Assembly: GCF_000430745.1 (NCBI RefSeq)
Contig: NZ_AUMP01000007.1
Coordinates: forward strand, 84,829-148,828
Length of the DNA: 64,000 nucleotides
Source: Fictibacillus gelatini DSM 15865
GTDB lineage: Bacteria; Bacillota; Bacilli; Bacillales; Fictibacillaceae
Direction: 5' to 3'
The position numbers were made by a program, and so were the translations under genes. Under the pieces are notes generated by a model that was given only the letters and a program-made list of their open reading frames with translations, was not told the origin of the DNA and made no database searches. This document shows, in pieces, positions 8,958 through 17,672 of this stretch (position 1 is its first letter; each line of letters begins with the position of its first letter).

Positions 8958-10433
8958 ATGCCTGCACGCACGGGAGAGCAATACATTGAAGGAATTAAAA
9001 AAGCGAAAAACAATGTATGGATTCATGGAGAGAAGGTTGAAGACGTTACCGAACATCCGGCGTTTCGCAATGTCGTCCGTTCTGTTGCGAACCTTTTCGA
9101 TCTCCAGCACAAAAAGCCGGAAAAAATGCTTTATACTTCACCGACGACCGGCGAAAAAGTAGGACTGTCATTCATTGCGCCAAAAACGAAAGAAGATCTC
9201 GTCCGAAGAAGAGAAATGATGTCGGAGTGGGCGCGCTTTACCGGAGGGATGATGGGGAGGTCGCCGGACTATTTAAATACGAGCGTAATGTCCTTTGGGA
9301 CTGCTGAAGAATTTTTCGCTCAAGCCGATCCGATGTTTGGGGAGAATGCGAGAAAGTATTATGAATATGTCCGGGAAAATGATATTAGCCTGACGCATAC
9401 GCTGATCCATCCGCAAGTGAATCGCTCAAAAAGCCAGTCCGAGCAAAAAGATCCAACGGTGTCTGCAAGAATCGTTGAGAAAAATAAGGACGGAATTGTC
9501 GTAAAAGGCGCAAGGTTACTAGCAACGCTCGGCGGAATTACCGATGAAATCGTCGTATTCCCGTCTACGCTTAATAAAGCATCCGTTCAAGATGACCCAT
9601 ATTCAATGGCGTTTGCGATCCCGAACAATACGCCAGGGCTTAAATTTGTTTGCCGTGAATCGTTCGATACGGGACGCAATCAGTGGGATCATCCATTAAG
9701 TGCGCGATTTGATGAAAGCGATGCCATTGTCATTTTTGAAGATGTTTTTGTACCGTGGGAACGCGTGTTTGTCTGCGGAAATTCTGAAATTTGCAACCGC
9801 ACCTATGTTGAAACGAATGCGATCGTTCATTCCGCTCATCAAGTTGTAGCAAAAAATGTAGTGAAAACAGAATTTGTGCTTGGAGTCATTTTAAGCATTA
9901 TTGACGCGATCGGCATTGACAAATTCCAGCATGTCAAAGAGAAAGCGTCGGAAGTGATGATCATTTTAGAAACGATGAAATCGCATCTATTCCGGGCAGA
10001 ACAAAATGCCTCCATTGATAAATACGGAAATATGACACCTGATTTCCTTCCGTTAAATACGGCGAGAAACTGGTTCCCGAAAATGTACCAGCGAGTTGTA
10101 GAGATCGTTCGCATCCTTGGAGCTTCAGGTTTAATGGGAACGCCGACGCAAGCCGATTTTGAAAATGAAGAAGTTGGACAGCTCGTCGACCGCTACATGC
10201 AAGGGGCAAATATCAATGGCTATGACCGCGTGCAGCTGTTCCGTCTTGCCTGGGATATTTCCCTCAGCGCATTCGGAGGACGCCAGGCACTTTACGAATA
10301 CTATTTCTTCGGCGATCCTGTCCGCATGTCAAATGTCTTTTACGATCTATATAACAAAGAACCTTACAAAGAAATGGTGCAAGAATTTTTAAATCGTGCC
10401 AAATCGCCGGATCAGCCAATTGTCACAAAATAA
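8958..10433 (+). CDS. hpaB: 4-Hydroxyphenylacetate 3-monooxygenase, oxygenase component
   Basis: FADH2-dependent oxygenase of the two-component aromatic hydroxylase; it converts 4-hydroxyphenylacetate to 3,4-dihydroxyphenylacetate (homoprotocatechuate) in the cytoplasm. The 491-aa length and the acyl-CoA-dehydrogenase-like fold fit HpaB. Diagnostic stretches include the N-terminal RTGEQYIEGIKK, FTGGMMGRSPDYLN (about residue 95-108) and FEDVFVPWERVF (about 257-268). GGGAGGGATTTGA precedes ATG at 8958. No flavin reductase (HpaC) gene is present in this window, so the reductase must be supplied from elsewhere. Confidence 0.92.
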   Translation: MPARTGEQYIEGIKKAKNNVWIHGEKVEDVTEHPAFRNVVRSVANLFDLQHKKPEKMLYTSPTTGEKVGLSFIAPKTKEDLVRRREMMSEWARFTGGMMGRSPDYLNTSVMSFGTAEEFFAQADPMFGENARKYYEYVRENDISLTHTLIHPQVNRSKSQSEQKDPTVSARIVEKNKDGIVVKGARLLATLGGITDEIVVFPSTLNKASVQDDPYSMAFAIPNNTPGLKFVCRESFDTGRNQWDHPLSARFDESDAIVIFEDVFVPWERVFVCGNSEICNRTYVETNAIVHSAHQVVAKNVVKTEFVLGVILSIIDAIGIDKFQHVKEKASEVMIILETMKSHLFRAEQNASIDKYGNMTPDFLPLNTARNWFPKMYQRVVEIVRILGASGLMGTPTQADFENEEVGQLVDRYMQGANINGYDRVQLFRLAWDISLSAFGGRQALYEYYFFGDPVRMSNVFYDLYNKEPYKEMVQEFLNRAKSPDQPIVTK

Positions 10434-10459
10434 GTTGGAATGCCAGGGAGGGATGAAGG

Positions 10460-11443
10460 ATGAATTTCAATATTATTCGTGTTGCGCGTGTCGTACTTAA
10501 CGCGACGGACCTCGATAAATCCCGCGATTATTATGTAAACGCTTTAGGCTTTATCGAAACGGAGCATGACGATGAACATATTTATTTAAGAGGGCTTGAA
10601 GAACACGTCCATCACAGTCTTGTGCTCAAAAAAAGCCAGGAGCCGGGTGTTCATGCGATCAGTTACAAAGTAGCAAAAGAGGATGACCTTGAAGAATTGG
10701 CAACATTTTTTGAAGGAAAAGGCGCCAAAATTAAATGGATGGAAAAAGGCAGCCAGCGTGCGATTGGCCGGACATTAAGAGTTCAAGATCCGTTAGGTCT
10801 TCCGCTTGAGTTTTTTGCCGAAATGGAACCGGTTGAACGAATGCTTCAGCGTTTCGAATTGTATAAAGGAGCACGCATCCAGCGGTTTGACCATGTAAAC
10901 TGCATGGTTCCTGATGTCGAAAAGGCGTATAAATTTTATACGAAGGAGCTCGGATTCAGATGTTCTGAATATACGACGACCGAAGACGAACGCATCTGGG
11001 CGGCATGGCTATTTAGAAAGCCAACTGTTCACGACCATGCGTTTATGAGCGGCCCCGGGCCAAGGCTTCATCACTTCGCTTATTTTCTAAGTGATCCAAT
11101 GAGCATCATTCATTGCTGCGATGTGCTGGCTTCACTTGGATACGGATCATCTATTGAAAGAGGGCCTGGACGCCACGGTCTGTCAAACGCTTTCTTCCTT
11201 TATTTACGTGATCCTGACGGAAACCGAATTGAGCTATATGCTGGAGATTACTTAACGATTGATCCGGACTTTAAGCCGATTAAATGGGATTTAAACGATC
11301 CGCGAAGACAGACGTTCTGGGGCCATAAAGCACCTGACTGCTGGTTTAACGAAGCGATGCCGGTTTTGAACGTTCATACGGGTGAAGCCGTTACGCTAGA
11401 GGAGCCGGTTTTAGCCCAGCGGAAACCGGAATTTATGACTTGA
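10460..11443 (+). CDS. hpaD: 3,4-Dihydroxyphenylacetate 2,3-dioxygenase
   Basis: Extradiol ring-cleaving dioxygenase of the two-domain vicinal-oxygen-chelate fold (327 aa), opening homoprotocatechuate to 5-carboxymethyl-2-hydroxymuconate semialdehyde. The metal ligands are visible in the C-terminal domain: His145 (RFDHVN), His204 or 205 (RLHHFAYF) and Glu258 (NRIELYAGDY). The N-terminal VOC domain lacks them, as normal for the family. GGGAGGGATGAAGG gives a strong ribosome binding site. Lies between hpaB and hpaE in pathway order. Confidence 0.93.
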   Translation: MNFNIIRVARVVLNATDLDKSRDYYVNALGFIETEHDDEHIYLRGLEEHVHHSLVLKKSQEPGVHAISYKVAKEDDLEELATFFEGKGAKIKWMEKGSQRAIGRTLRVQDPLGLPLEFFAEMEPVERMLQRFELYKGARIQRFDHVNCMVPDVEKAYKFYTKELGFRCSEYTTTEDERIWAAWLFRKPTVHDHAFMSGPGPRLHHFAYFLSDPMSIIHCCDVLASLGYGSSIERGPGRHGLSNAFFLYLRDPDGNRIELYAGDYLTIDPDFKPIKWDLNDPRRQTFWGHKAPDCWFNEAMPVLNVHTGEAVTLEEPVLAQRKPEFMT

Positions 11444-11462
11444 TCGACGATAAAAGATTCGT

Positions 11463-11505
11463 GCAGGAATTCATTCATATGAACGATTTCCTGCTGCTCT
11501 ATTTT
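11463..11505 (+). terminator. Intra-operon hairpin between hpaD and hpaE
   Basis: Arms GCAGGAA and TTCCTGC (11463-11469, 11488-11494) followed by TGCTCTATTTTT. Resembles a weak intrinsic terminator inside the operon; it could lower downstream expression or protect the 3' end of the promoter-proximal mRNA. Confidence 0.45.
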
Positions 11506-11539
11506 TAAAAGATGATGAGAGTACGGGGAGGTAAATACG

Positions 11540-13057
11540 ATGGGTACGAAGAAAATAGAAAAAGTGTTGCATTATATCAACGGCCAATTCGTTGAAGGAG
11601 TTGCTGGAAAAAGCTTTCAAAATATAAATCCATTTAACAATGAACCGATTAACGAAGTGGCCGAAGGATTTAAAGAAGATATTGATTTAGCTGTACAGGC
11701 TGCCAAAAAAGCATTCGATGAAGGCCCATGGCGGACGATGCCGACCGATGAACGACTTCGCTACATCGTGAAAATTGCCGATTTGATTGAAGCAAATGCC
11801 GAGGAAATCTCGTATTTAGAATCTCTCGATACAGGATTACCGATCAGCCAGACGAAAAAGCAGGCGGCGCGCGGAGCGGAAAATTTCCGTTTTTATGCGG
11901 AAATGGTCAAAAACCGGATGGTCGGGGAAGCGTATCCTGTCGATCAATCGTTCATTAACTATACGATCCATAAACCGGTCGGTGTTGCTGGATTAATAAC
12001 ACCATGGAACGCCCCGTTTATGTTGGAGACGTGGAAAATCGCCCCGGCGCTCGCAACAGGGAATACGGTAGTGTTAAAACCGGCTGAATGGTCTCCGCTA
12101 ACTGCAAACAAATTGGCACAAATTATCGATGAAGCGGGACTGCCTGAAGGCGTCTTTAATATTGTCCACGGTTATGGAGAAACAGCAGGAGCTTCACTTG
12201 TCGCTCATCCGGATGTACAACTGATCTCGTTTACCGGCGAGACGAAAACAGGTTCTGAAATTATGAAAAATGGAGCGGATACGCTGAAACGGTGCTCCAT
12301 GGAACTTGGCGGCAAGTCGCCGGCAATCGTTTTTGCGGATAGCGATTTTGAAAAAGCATTAGATGCTGTTGTATGGGGAATTTTCTCATTTAATGGAGAG
12401 CGTTGTACAGCAAACTCCCGCCTTTTTGTTGAACAGCCGATCTATGACCAATTTGTCGAAGCGTTAAAAGAACGGGTGGCAAATATTACGGTCGGTGACC
12501 CAATGGATAAAGACACGGAAGTTGGTCCGTTAATCCATCGCAAACATTGGGAAAATGTAACGAACTATATTAAGCTCGCCCGCGAGGAAGGGGCCGAGGT
12601 AATTAGTGGGCATATTCCTGAAAGCTACAGTGGCGGTAACTATGTTGCGCCAACGTTGCTATTAAACTGCCATAACAAAATGCGCGTCGCCCAGGAAGAA
12701 ATTTTCGGACCGGTCATGGTCGTCATTCCGTTCGAGAGCGAAGAAGAGGTATTGCGTATGGCCAACGATGTCAAATATGGCCTTGCTGCCTATGTTTGGA
12801 CGAGTGATATGAAACGCGGCCATCGACTTGGGCAATCGATTGAAAGCGGCATGGTCTGGATCAATTCGCAAAATGTGAGAGACTTGAGAATTCCATTTGG
12901 CGGCTCAAAACAGAGTGGAATCGGCCGCGAAGGCGGGCATTACAGCTTTGAATTTTATACCGAAACACAGGTTGTCCACGTCGCGATCGGAGATCATCAT
13001 ATCCCGCAATTCGGCAAAAAGAAAAAATCAGAAGCAGGAGCAGCACAACACTCTTAA
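11540..13057 (+). CDS. hpaE: 5-Carboxymethyl-2-hydroxymuconate semialdehyde dehydrogenase
   Basis: NAD-dependent aldehyde dehydrogenase (505 aa) oxidising the ring-cleavage semialdehyde to 5-carboxymethyl-2-hydroxymuconate. Catalytic Cys289 (GERCTA) and general base Glu255 (MELGGKSP) are present. HpaE-specific stretches recognisable against the enterobacterial enzyme are DTGLPISQTK, the FNGERCTANSR region and NSQNVRDLRIPFGGSKQSG. This distinguishes it from the second aldehyde dehydrogenase next door. GGGGAGG ribosome binding site. Confidence 0.92.
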   Translation: MGTKKIEKVLHYINGQFVEGVAGKSFQNINPFNNEPINEVAEGFKEDIDLAVQAAKKAFDEGPWRTMPTDERLRYIVKIADLIEANAEEISYLESLDTGLPISQTKKQAARGAENFRFYAEMVKNRMVGEAYPVDQSFINYTIHKPVGVAGLITPWNAPFMLETWKIAPALATGNTVVLKPAEWSPLTANKLAQIIDEAGLPEGVFNIVHGYGETAGASLVAHPDVQLISFTGETKTGSEIMKNGADTLKRCSMELGGKSPAIVFADSDFEKALDAVVWGIFSFNGERCTANSRLFVEQPIYDQFVEALKERVANITVGDPMDKDTEVGPLIHRKHWENVTNYIKLAREEGAEVISGHIPESYSGGNYVAPTLLLNCHNKMRVAQEEIFGPVMVVIPFESEEEVLRMANDVKYGLAAYVWTSDMKRGHRLGQSIESGMVWINSQNVRDLRIPFGGSKQSGIGREGGHYSFEFYTETQVVHVAIGDHHIPQFGKKKKSEAGAAQHS

Positions 13058-13096
13058 TTGGACTATAAATTTCAAAATTTAAGGAGTGACAGGCTC

Positions 13097-14536
13097 ATGG
13101 CAATCCAGACGGAATTTAAAAAGAAATTGTTTATTAATGGCTGCTGGACAGAGGCGGAAAATTACACCGATCTCATCTCTCCATATAATGGCGAAGTCAT
13201 TGCTAAAATTCCTTTAGCCGGAGAGACAGAAGTCGACCAGGCGGTTGAAGCGGCGTATAATGCCAGAAAAACAATGGCAAAAATGCCGGCTTTCAAGCGG
13301 GCGCAAATTTTAGAAAACGTATCGAAGCTTTTGGAAGAAAGGCAGGAAGATGCGGCGAAAATTATCGCACTTGAAGCCGCTAAGCCGATAACGACGGCAA
13401 AAGGAGAGGTGGCGCGAACGATACAAACCTATAAATTTGCGGCTGAGGAAGCAAAGCGTATTCACGGAGAAACGTTGCCTTTAGATAGCGCGCCGGGCGG
13501 CGAAAACCGGGTATCGTACACAACGAGAGAGCCGATCGGAGTCATTGGAGCAATCACGCCGTTTAATTTTCCGATGAATCTTGTTGCTCATAAAGTAGGA
13601 CCGGCGATTGCCTCAGGCAACACGGTCGTATTGAAGCCGGCATCGCAAACGCCGCTTTCTTCATATTTTATAGCGGAACTTTTCCAGGAGGCGGGATTGC
13701 CTGACGGAGCATTAAACGTCGTGACAGGAAGCGGGAAAACTGTCGGCGATAAAATTGTTTCGGATGACCGCGTTAAAATGATTACGTTTACCGGAAGTCC
13801 GGCAGTCGGAATTGGAATTCGTAATAAGGCGGGATTAAAACGAGTAACGTTGGAACTTGGTTCAAATTCCGCTGTCATTATTGATGAAGGAACAGATCTT
13901 GAGACGATCGTCCCGCGCTGTGTAACCGGTGCTTTTTCATACCAGGGACAGGTTTGCATTTCGCTTCAGCGGATTTACGTCCATGAAAAGGAATATGACC
14001 GCTTCGTAGAAAAATTTACAGAAGCGGCAAAACAGTTAAAGATTGGCGACCCGCTTGATCCTGAGACCGATGTTTCTGCACTTATATCAAAGGACGATGT
14101 AAAACGTGCGGTAAATTGGGTTGAAGAGGCAAAGGGCAATGGGGCTACCGTTGTAACCGGAGGCGAGACAGACGGCAATAGTTTAAAGCCGACCGTTTTA
14201 TTAAATGTCGACCCATCTGAAAAAGTTTCATGCCAGGAAGTGTTTGCCCCTGTCGTAATCATCTATAAAATCTCTTCCATTGATGAAGCGATCAACCTCG
14301 TGAACGATTCACGCTACGGCCTGCAGGCAGGGATATACACGGAAAATATCCATCACGCGTTGCATGCTGCTGAGGAATTGCACGTTGGCGGCGTGATGAT
14401 CAATGACATCCCGACATTCCGTGTGGATCATATGCCGTATGGAGGCGTAAAAGAAAGCGGCTTCGGCAGAGAAGGAATTAAATATGCCATTGAAGAAATG
14501 ACAGAGTTAAAGCTCGTTGTTTTTAATAAAAAGTAA
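13097..14536 (+). CDS. Aldehyde dehydrogenase, probable succinate semialdehyde dehydrogenase
   Basis: NAD(P)-dependent aldehyde dehydrogenase of 479 aa. Catalytic Cys287 (GQVCIS) and Glu253 (LELGSNS) are present; the cofactor loop is FTGSPAVG. The start is ATG 13097, preceded by AAGGAG; a TTG at 13058 lies in frame but has no ribosome binding site. In 4-hydroxyphenylacetate clusters a second dehydrogenase disposes of the succinate semialdehyde released by the aldolase, giving succinate for the citric acid cycle, which is the best guess here. The family also includes lactaldehyde and other semialdehyde dehydrogenases. Confidence 0.85.
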   Translation: MAIQTEFKKKLFINGCWTEAENYTDLISPYNGEVIAKIPLAGETEVDQAVEAAYNARKTMAKMPAFKRAQILENVSKLLEERQEDAAKIIALEAAKPITTAKGEVARTIQTYKFAAEEAKRIHGETLPLDSAPGGENRVSYTTREPIGVIGAITPFNFPMNLVAHKVGPAIASGNTVVLKPASQTPLSSYFIAELFQEAGLPDGALNVVTGSGKTVGDKIVSDDRVKMITFTGSPAVGIGIRNKAGLKRVTLELGSNSAVIIDEGTDLETIVPRCVTGAFSYQGQVCISLQRIYVHEKEYDRFVEKFTEAAKQLKIGDPLDPETDVSALISKDDVKRAVNWVEEAKGNGATVVTGGETDGNSLKPTVLLNVDPSEKVSCQEVFAPVVIIYKISSIDEAINLVNDSRYGLQAGIYTENIHHALHAAEELHVGGVMINDIPTFRVDHMPYGGVKESGFGREGIKYAIEEMTELKLVVFNKK

Positions 14537-14558
14537 ACTGAATTGGCAAGTTTCGGAT

Positions 14559-14589
14559 GAAAGATCCTCTCTACGAGGATCTTTCATTT
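14559..14589 (+). terminator. Perfect hairpin between the two operon halves (dehydrogenase to hpaG1)
   Basis: 11-bp perfect stem GAAAGATCCTC/GAGGATCTTTC with a 5-base loop, then ATTTCC. The T tract is poor, so it may act as an mRNA 3'-end stabiliser or a partial terminator. Confidence 0.5.
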
Positions 14590-14617
14590 CCAATGATGGA
14601 GCAAGGAGTGATGTTTG

Positions 14618-15409
14618 GTGAGTAAAGCCATTTTTAAGTTGCGCGGGAAACATCTGATAGAGGAAGCGAATGTAAATGTGCTGAAGCGAACAGTCGAACT
14701 TGATGGCAAGCAATATGGCACAGAAATGCTATCGTTCGATGCCCCCGTTTCCGGTACGGTTTACGGCGTGCTTTTAAATTACAAAGGTGCCCTTCATACA
14801 CTTGGAGATGCTGTAAATCAACCGCCATATAAAGAACCACCGAAAGCGCCTATTCTGTACATTAAACCGGTGAACACTTATAGCGGTAACGGAATGCCGA
14901 TTCCGCTTCCAGAAGGAGTTGAGGAACTCGAGATGGGGGCAGCGCTCGGTGTCGTCATCGGCAAGCCGGCAACCCGCGTAAGCACGAGCCAGGCATTGGA
15001 ATATGTGGCCGGTTACACGATCGTAAATGATGTGTCGATTCCCCATGATAGTGTATACCGCCCCGCTGTAAACCAAAAGGCTCGTGACGGTTTCTGTCCG
15101 ATCGGACCGTGGGTAATCGAACGTGATGCAGTCGCCAATCCGGATCAGTTACGTGTCCGTGTATTCATTAATGATGAGATGAAGCAGGAAAATACGACAG
15201 CCAATTTGATTCGCTCAGTCTCACGCCTCATTGTGGATGTAACCGATTTCATGACGCTAAATAAAGGTGACGTATTGCTCGTGGGGGTCCCCGAAAAAGC
15301 ACCGCTGGCAAAAGCCGGTGACCGGGTCAGAGTTGAAATTGACGAGCTTGGCTGTTTAGAAAATACGATCGTACCTGAGTCCGAGCTAACAGGAGGTGTA
15401 GCTTTATGA
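14618..15409 (+). CDS. hpaG1: HpaG N-terminal-half homologue (fumarylacetoacetate hydrolase family)
   Basis: Corresponds to the N-terminal domain of the fused enterobacterial HpaG decarboxylase/isomerase; 263 aa of fumarylacetoacetase fold. Shared landmarks are PYKEPPKAPILYIKPVNT, VAGYTIVNDVS and ARDGFCPIGPW. It works with the next gene on 5-oxopent-3-ene-1,2,5-tricarboxylate and 2-hydroxyhepta-2,4-dienedioate. GTG 14618 or TTG 14615 are both compatible with the AAGGAG at 14603-14608. The ATG at 14611 is out of frame and hits a stop after four codons. Translationally coupled to hpaG2 (ATGA overlap). Confidence 0.88.
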   Translation: MSKAIFKLRGKHLIEEANVNVLKRTVELDGKQYGTEMLSFDAPVSGTVYGVLLNYKGALHTLGDAVNQPPYKEPPKAPILYIKPVNTYSGNGMPIPLPEGVEELEMGAALGVVIGKPATRVSTSQALEYVAGYTIVNDVSIPHDSVYRPAVNQKARDGFCPIGPWVIERDAVANPDQLRVRVFINDEMKQENTTANLIRSVSRLIVDVTDFMTLNKGDVLLVGVPEKAPLAKAGDRVRVEIDELGCLENTIVPESELTGGVAL

Positions 15410-16203
15410 GACGTGCACGTGTCGCCTATTCTGGTGCCATCCATGAAGCGATTGAAAGAAACGGGCAAATCCAATTAAATGATGGACGCATTGTATCCGA
15501 AAAAGAAGTTGTCTGGCTTCCGCCAGTTGAGCCACGTACGGTATTTGTATTAGGCCTCAACTATGCCGACCATGCGAAGGAGCTTTCTTTTACTGCTCCG
15601 ACGGAACCGCTTGTCTTTTTAAAAGGGCCAAATACCTTTATCGGGCACCGAGGCCAAACCCGTAGGCCGAACGATGTAACGTTTATGCATTATGAGTGTG
15701 AACTCGCTGTCGTCATCGGAAGAGGCGCCAGAAAAGTTAAACGCGATAATGCTTATGAATATGTAGCAGGCTATACGGTTGCGAATGACTATGCGTTCCG
15801 GGACTATTTAGAAAACTATTACCGGCCGAATCTCAGGGTGAAGAACCGGGACGGCTGCACTCCGATTGGACCGTGGCTGGTCGATGCAAGCGATATCGAT
15901 GATCCGATGAATTTAACTCTTCGTACGTATGTGAACGGCAAGCTGACACAGGAAGGAAATACGAAGGATATGATATTTGACATCCCCGCTTTAATTGAGT
16001 ATTTAAGCAGCTTTATGACATTAAATGCAGGGGACATCATTTTGACTGGAACCCCAAAAGGATCAGTTGATACGAAGGTCGGCGATGAAGTCGTAACAGA
16101 AATTGAGGGGATTGGCAGGTTGGCCAATACAATTGTTGGTGATGATACGTTTACTAAAGATGCAGCAAAAGAGAACTGGGCTAAACATCTTTCTCAATTA
16201 TAA
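15406..16203 (+). CDS. hpaG2: HpaG C-terminal-half homologue (decarboxylase/isomerase)
   Basis: Corresponds to the C-terminal domain of HpaG; 265 aa. It carries the stretch LGLNYADHAKEL, the HYECELAVVIG metal-binding segment (acidic ligands) and RDYLENYYRPNLRVKNRDG, followed by LTGTPKG, all of which match the HpaG C-half closely. It overlaps the preceding gene by four bases. In bacilli the two HpaG halves are commonly encoded separately and assemble as a heteromer. Confidence 0.9.
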   Translation: MRRARVAYSGAIHEAIERNGQIQLNDGRIVSEKEVVWLPPVEPRTVFVLGLNYADHAKELSFTAPTEPLVFLKGPNTFIGHRGQTRRPNDVTFMHYECELAVVIGRGARKVKRDNAYEYVAGYTVANDYAFRDYLENYYRPNLRVKNRDGCTPIGPWLVDASDIDDPMNLTLRTYVNGKLTQEGNTKDMIFDIPALIEYLSSFMTLNAGDIILTGTPKGSVDTKVGDEVVTEIEGIGRLANTIVGDDTFTKDAAKENWAKHLSQL

Positions 16204-16221
16204 AAATAGGGAGTGGTTTAA

Positions 16222-16608
16222 ATGCCGCATATTATTGTCGAATATACCGACAACATTAAAGAAGAGGCAGATATACCCGGGCTCCTAGAAAAAATCAATG
16301 GTGTCCTTATAGCACGCGGCGATATTTTTCCGATCGGCGGCATTCGTTCAAGAGCGCTTGAACTCCGCGATTACCGGGTTGCTGATGGAAGTGAGGATGA
16401 TGCGTTTGTCCATGTGACATTAAAGATTGGTGCAGGCCGGGCAGAAGAGGTTAAAAAGGCAACTTGCGATGAGCTTTTTGAAGAAGTCAAGGCACATTTT
16501 GCCGATCTCTTTTCAAGAAGATATTTAGCGCTGTCAATGGAATTGGTCGAGTTTAGCGAGGCAGGTACTTATAAGCATAATAATATCCATAGCCGTTATA
16601 AAAAATGA
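16222..16608 (+). CDS. hpaF: 5-Carboxymethyl-2-hydroxymuconate delta-isomerase
   Basis: Tautomerase-superfamily isomerase of 128 aa acting between HpaE and HpaG. The protein begins Met-Pro-His-Ile-Ile-Val-Glu-Tyr; after Met removal the N-terminal proline is the catalytic base typical of this family. AGGGAGTGG lies ahead of ATG 16222. Last gene of the hpa operon, followed by an intrinsic terminator. Confidence 0.9.
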   Translation: MPHIIVEYTDNIKEEADIPGLLEKINGVLIARGDIFPIGGIRSRALELRDYRVADGSEDDAFVHVTLKIGAGRAEEVKKATCDELFEEVKAHFADLFSRRYLALSMELVEFSEAGTYKHNNIHSRYKK

Positions 16609-16626
16609 ATAGGCAAAATTTGAACG

Positions 16627-16656
16627 CCAGCTATTTTTAGCTGGTTTTCGTGTTTT
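16627..16656 (+). terminator. Terminator of the hpa operon
   Basis: Stem CCAGCT/AGCTGG with an ATTTTT loop, followed by TTTTCGTGTTTT. Confidence 0.75.
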
Positions 16657-16739
16657 CAATTGGTGATATTGCCTGTACCAAATCCATCTTCCGGTAATAT
16701 TCTATAAATGGGGCAATAATTTCCATTGGAGTGACCAGG

Positions 16740-17627
16740 TTGAAAGCCCATCATTCTAAAATCAAAATCGCGATTTTTCTTGCGGCGGCTTGTTTTCAAG
16801 CGTCACAACTTTCAAAAGGGAACGTAAAGTTACCTAAAGGCTACCGTCTTGTAGCAACAATTATTGGGGAAGCCGGCATTATCCGTCCGAAATCTGAAGT
16901 GTTTGGTTACATTGCCGAATCACGCCATTCGATTATTATCGCTTTTCGCGGCACAGAAACGGGACGTGACGGTTTTTCAGATCTTGATATTACTCAGATT
17001 CCATTTCCTTATGTAGCAAATGGCGGCAAAACCCATCAAGGATTCACCCGAATTTACGGTGGAGACCGGTGTTTATTATATTCGGCGAGAGATCAAATTA
17101 TAAAAAAGTTATGGCGTCTTGATAACCGTAAAACACTTTTTATCACAGGGCATAGTTTAGGAGGGGCGCTGGCCACTTTATGTGCCCTTGACGTGGCAAT
17201 CAATACAAAATTTAAACAGCCGAGAGTATATACGTTTGGTTCCCCAAAAGTGGGCGATCCAGCGTTTGTTGAAATATTTAATCAAACGATTCGGCATTCT
17301 GTCCGTGTTTACAATTGTTATGATGTTGTACCGGAACATCCGAAGAAAAGGTATGCGCTGCCCATTTTGAAAAATTGTCCACATTATGAACATGTTAAAG
17401 GAGAATTCCCGATTAGCTTTGAACTTTGCAATAAAATAAAAAATCATACGACCCGTAATTATTTTTTTGCTTTAAGCACATATAACCTTTTCTTTAGTGA
17501 AAAATTATGCAAAAAAAATGCCGGATTTTGTCCTTCAATCAAAAATTATCATGACTTTAGAAGGATTAATAAAGTAGCATGCATGGCATCCCCTTTTGAA
17601 CAAGAAGAAAATGCTGTCAATGAATAA
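16740..17627 (+). CDS. Class 3 lipase family alpha/beta hydrolase
   Basis: Predicted esterase/lipase of 295 aa. The nucleophile elbow GHSLGG places the catalytic serine at residue 139; FRGTE around residue 66 forms the oxyanion strand, and the YTFGSPKVGD and VVPEHP segments carry the expected Asp and flank the His region of lipase_3 proteins. No clear signal peptide, so it may be cytoplasmic. TTG 16740 is preferred because GGAG sits eight bases upstream; GTG 16731 would overlap that ribosome binding site. Monocistronic. Confidence 0.8.
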   Translation: MKAHHSKIKIAIFLAAACFQASQLSKGNVKLPKGYRLVATIIGEAGIIRPKSEVFGYIAESRHSIIIAFRGTETGRDGFSDLDITQIPFPYVANGGKTHQGFTRIYGGDRCLLYSARDQIIKKLWRLDNRKTLFITGHSLGGALATLCALDVAINTKFKQPRVYTFGSPKVGDPAFVEIFNQTIRHSVRVYNCYDVVPEHPKKRYALPILKNCPHYEHVKGEFPISFELCNKIKNHTTRNYFFALSTYNLFFSEKLCKKNAGFCPSIKNYHDFRRINKVACMASPFEQEENAVNE

Positions 17628-17668
17628 AGAAGCACTTCTCGCGAGCAGCAAGAAGATGCTTCTTTTTT
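17626..17668 (+). terminator. Terminator after the lipase gene
   Basis: Arms AAAGAAGCA and TGCTTCTTT with an inner CTTCT/AGAAG stem and a terminal T run; overlaps the stop codon. Confidence 0.8.
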
Positions 17669-17672
17669 AGAT

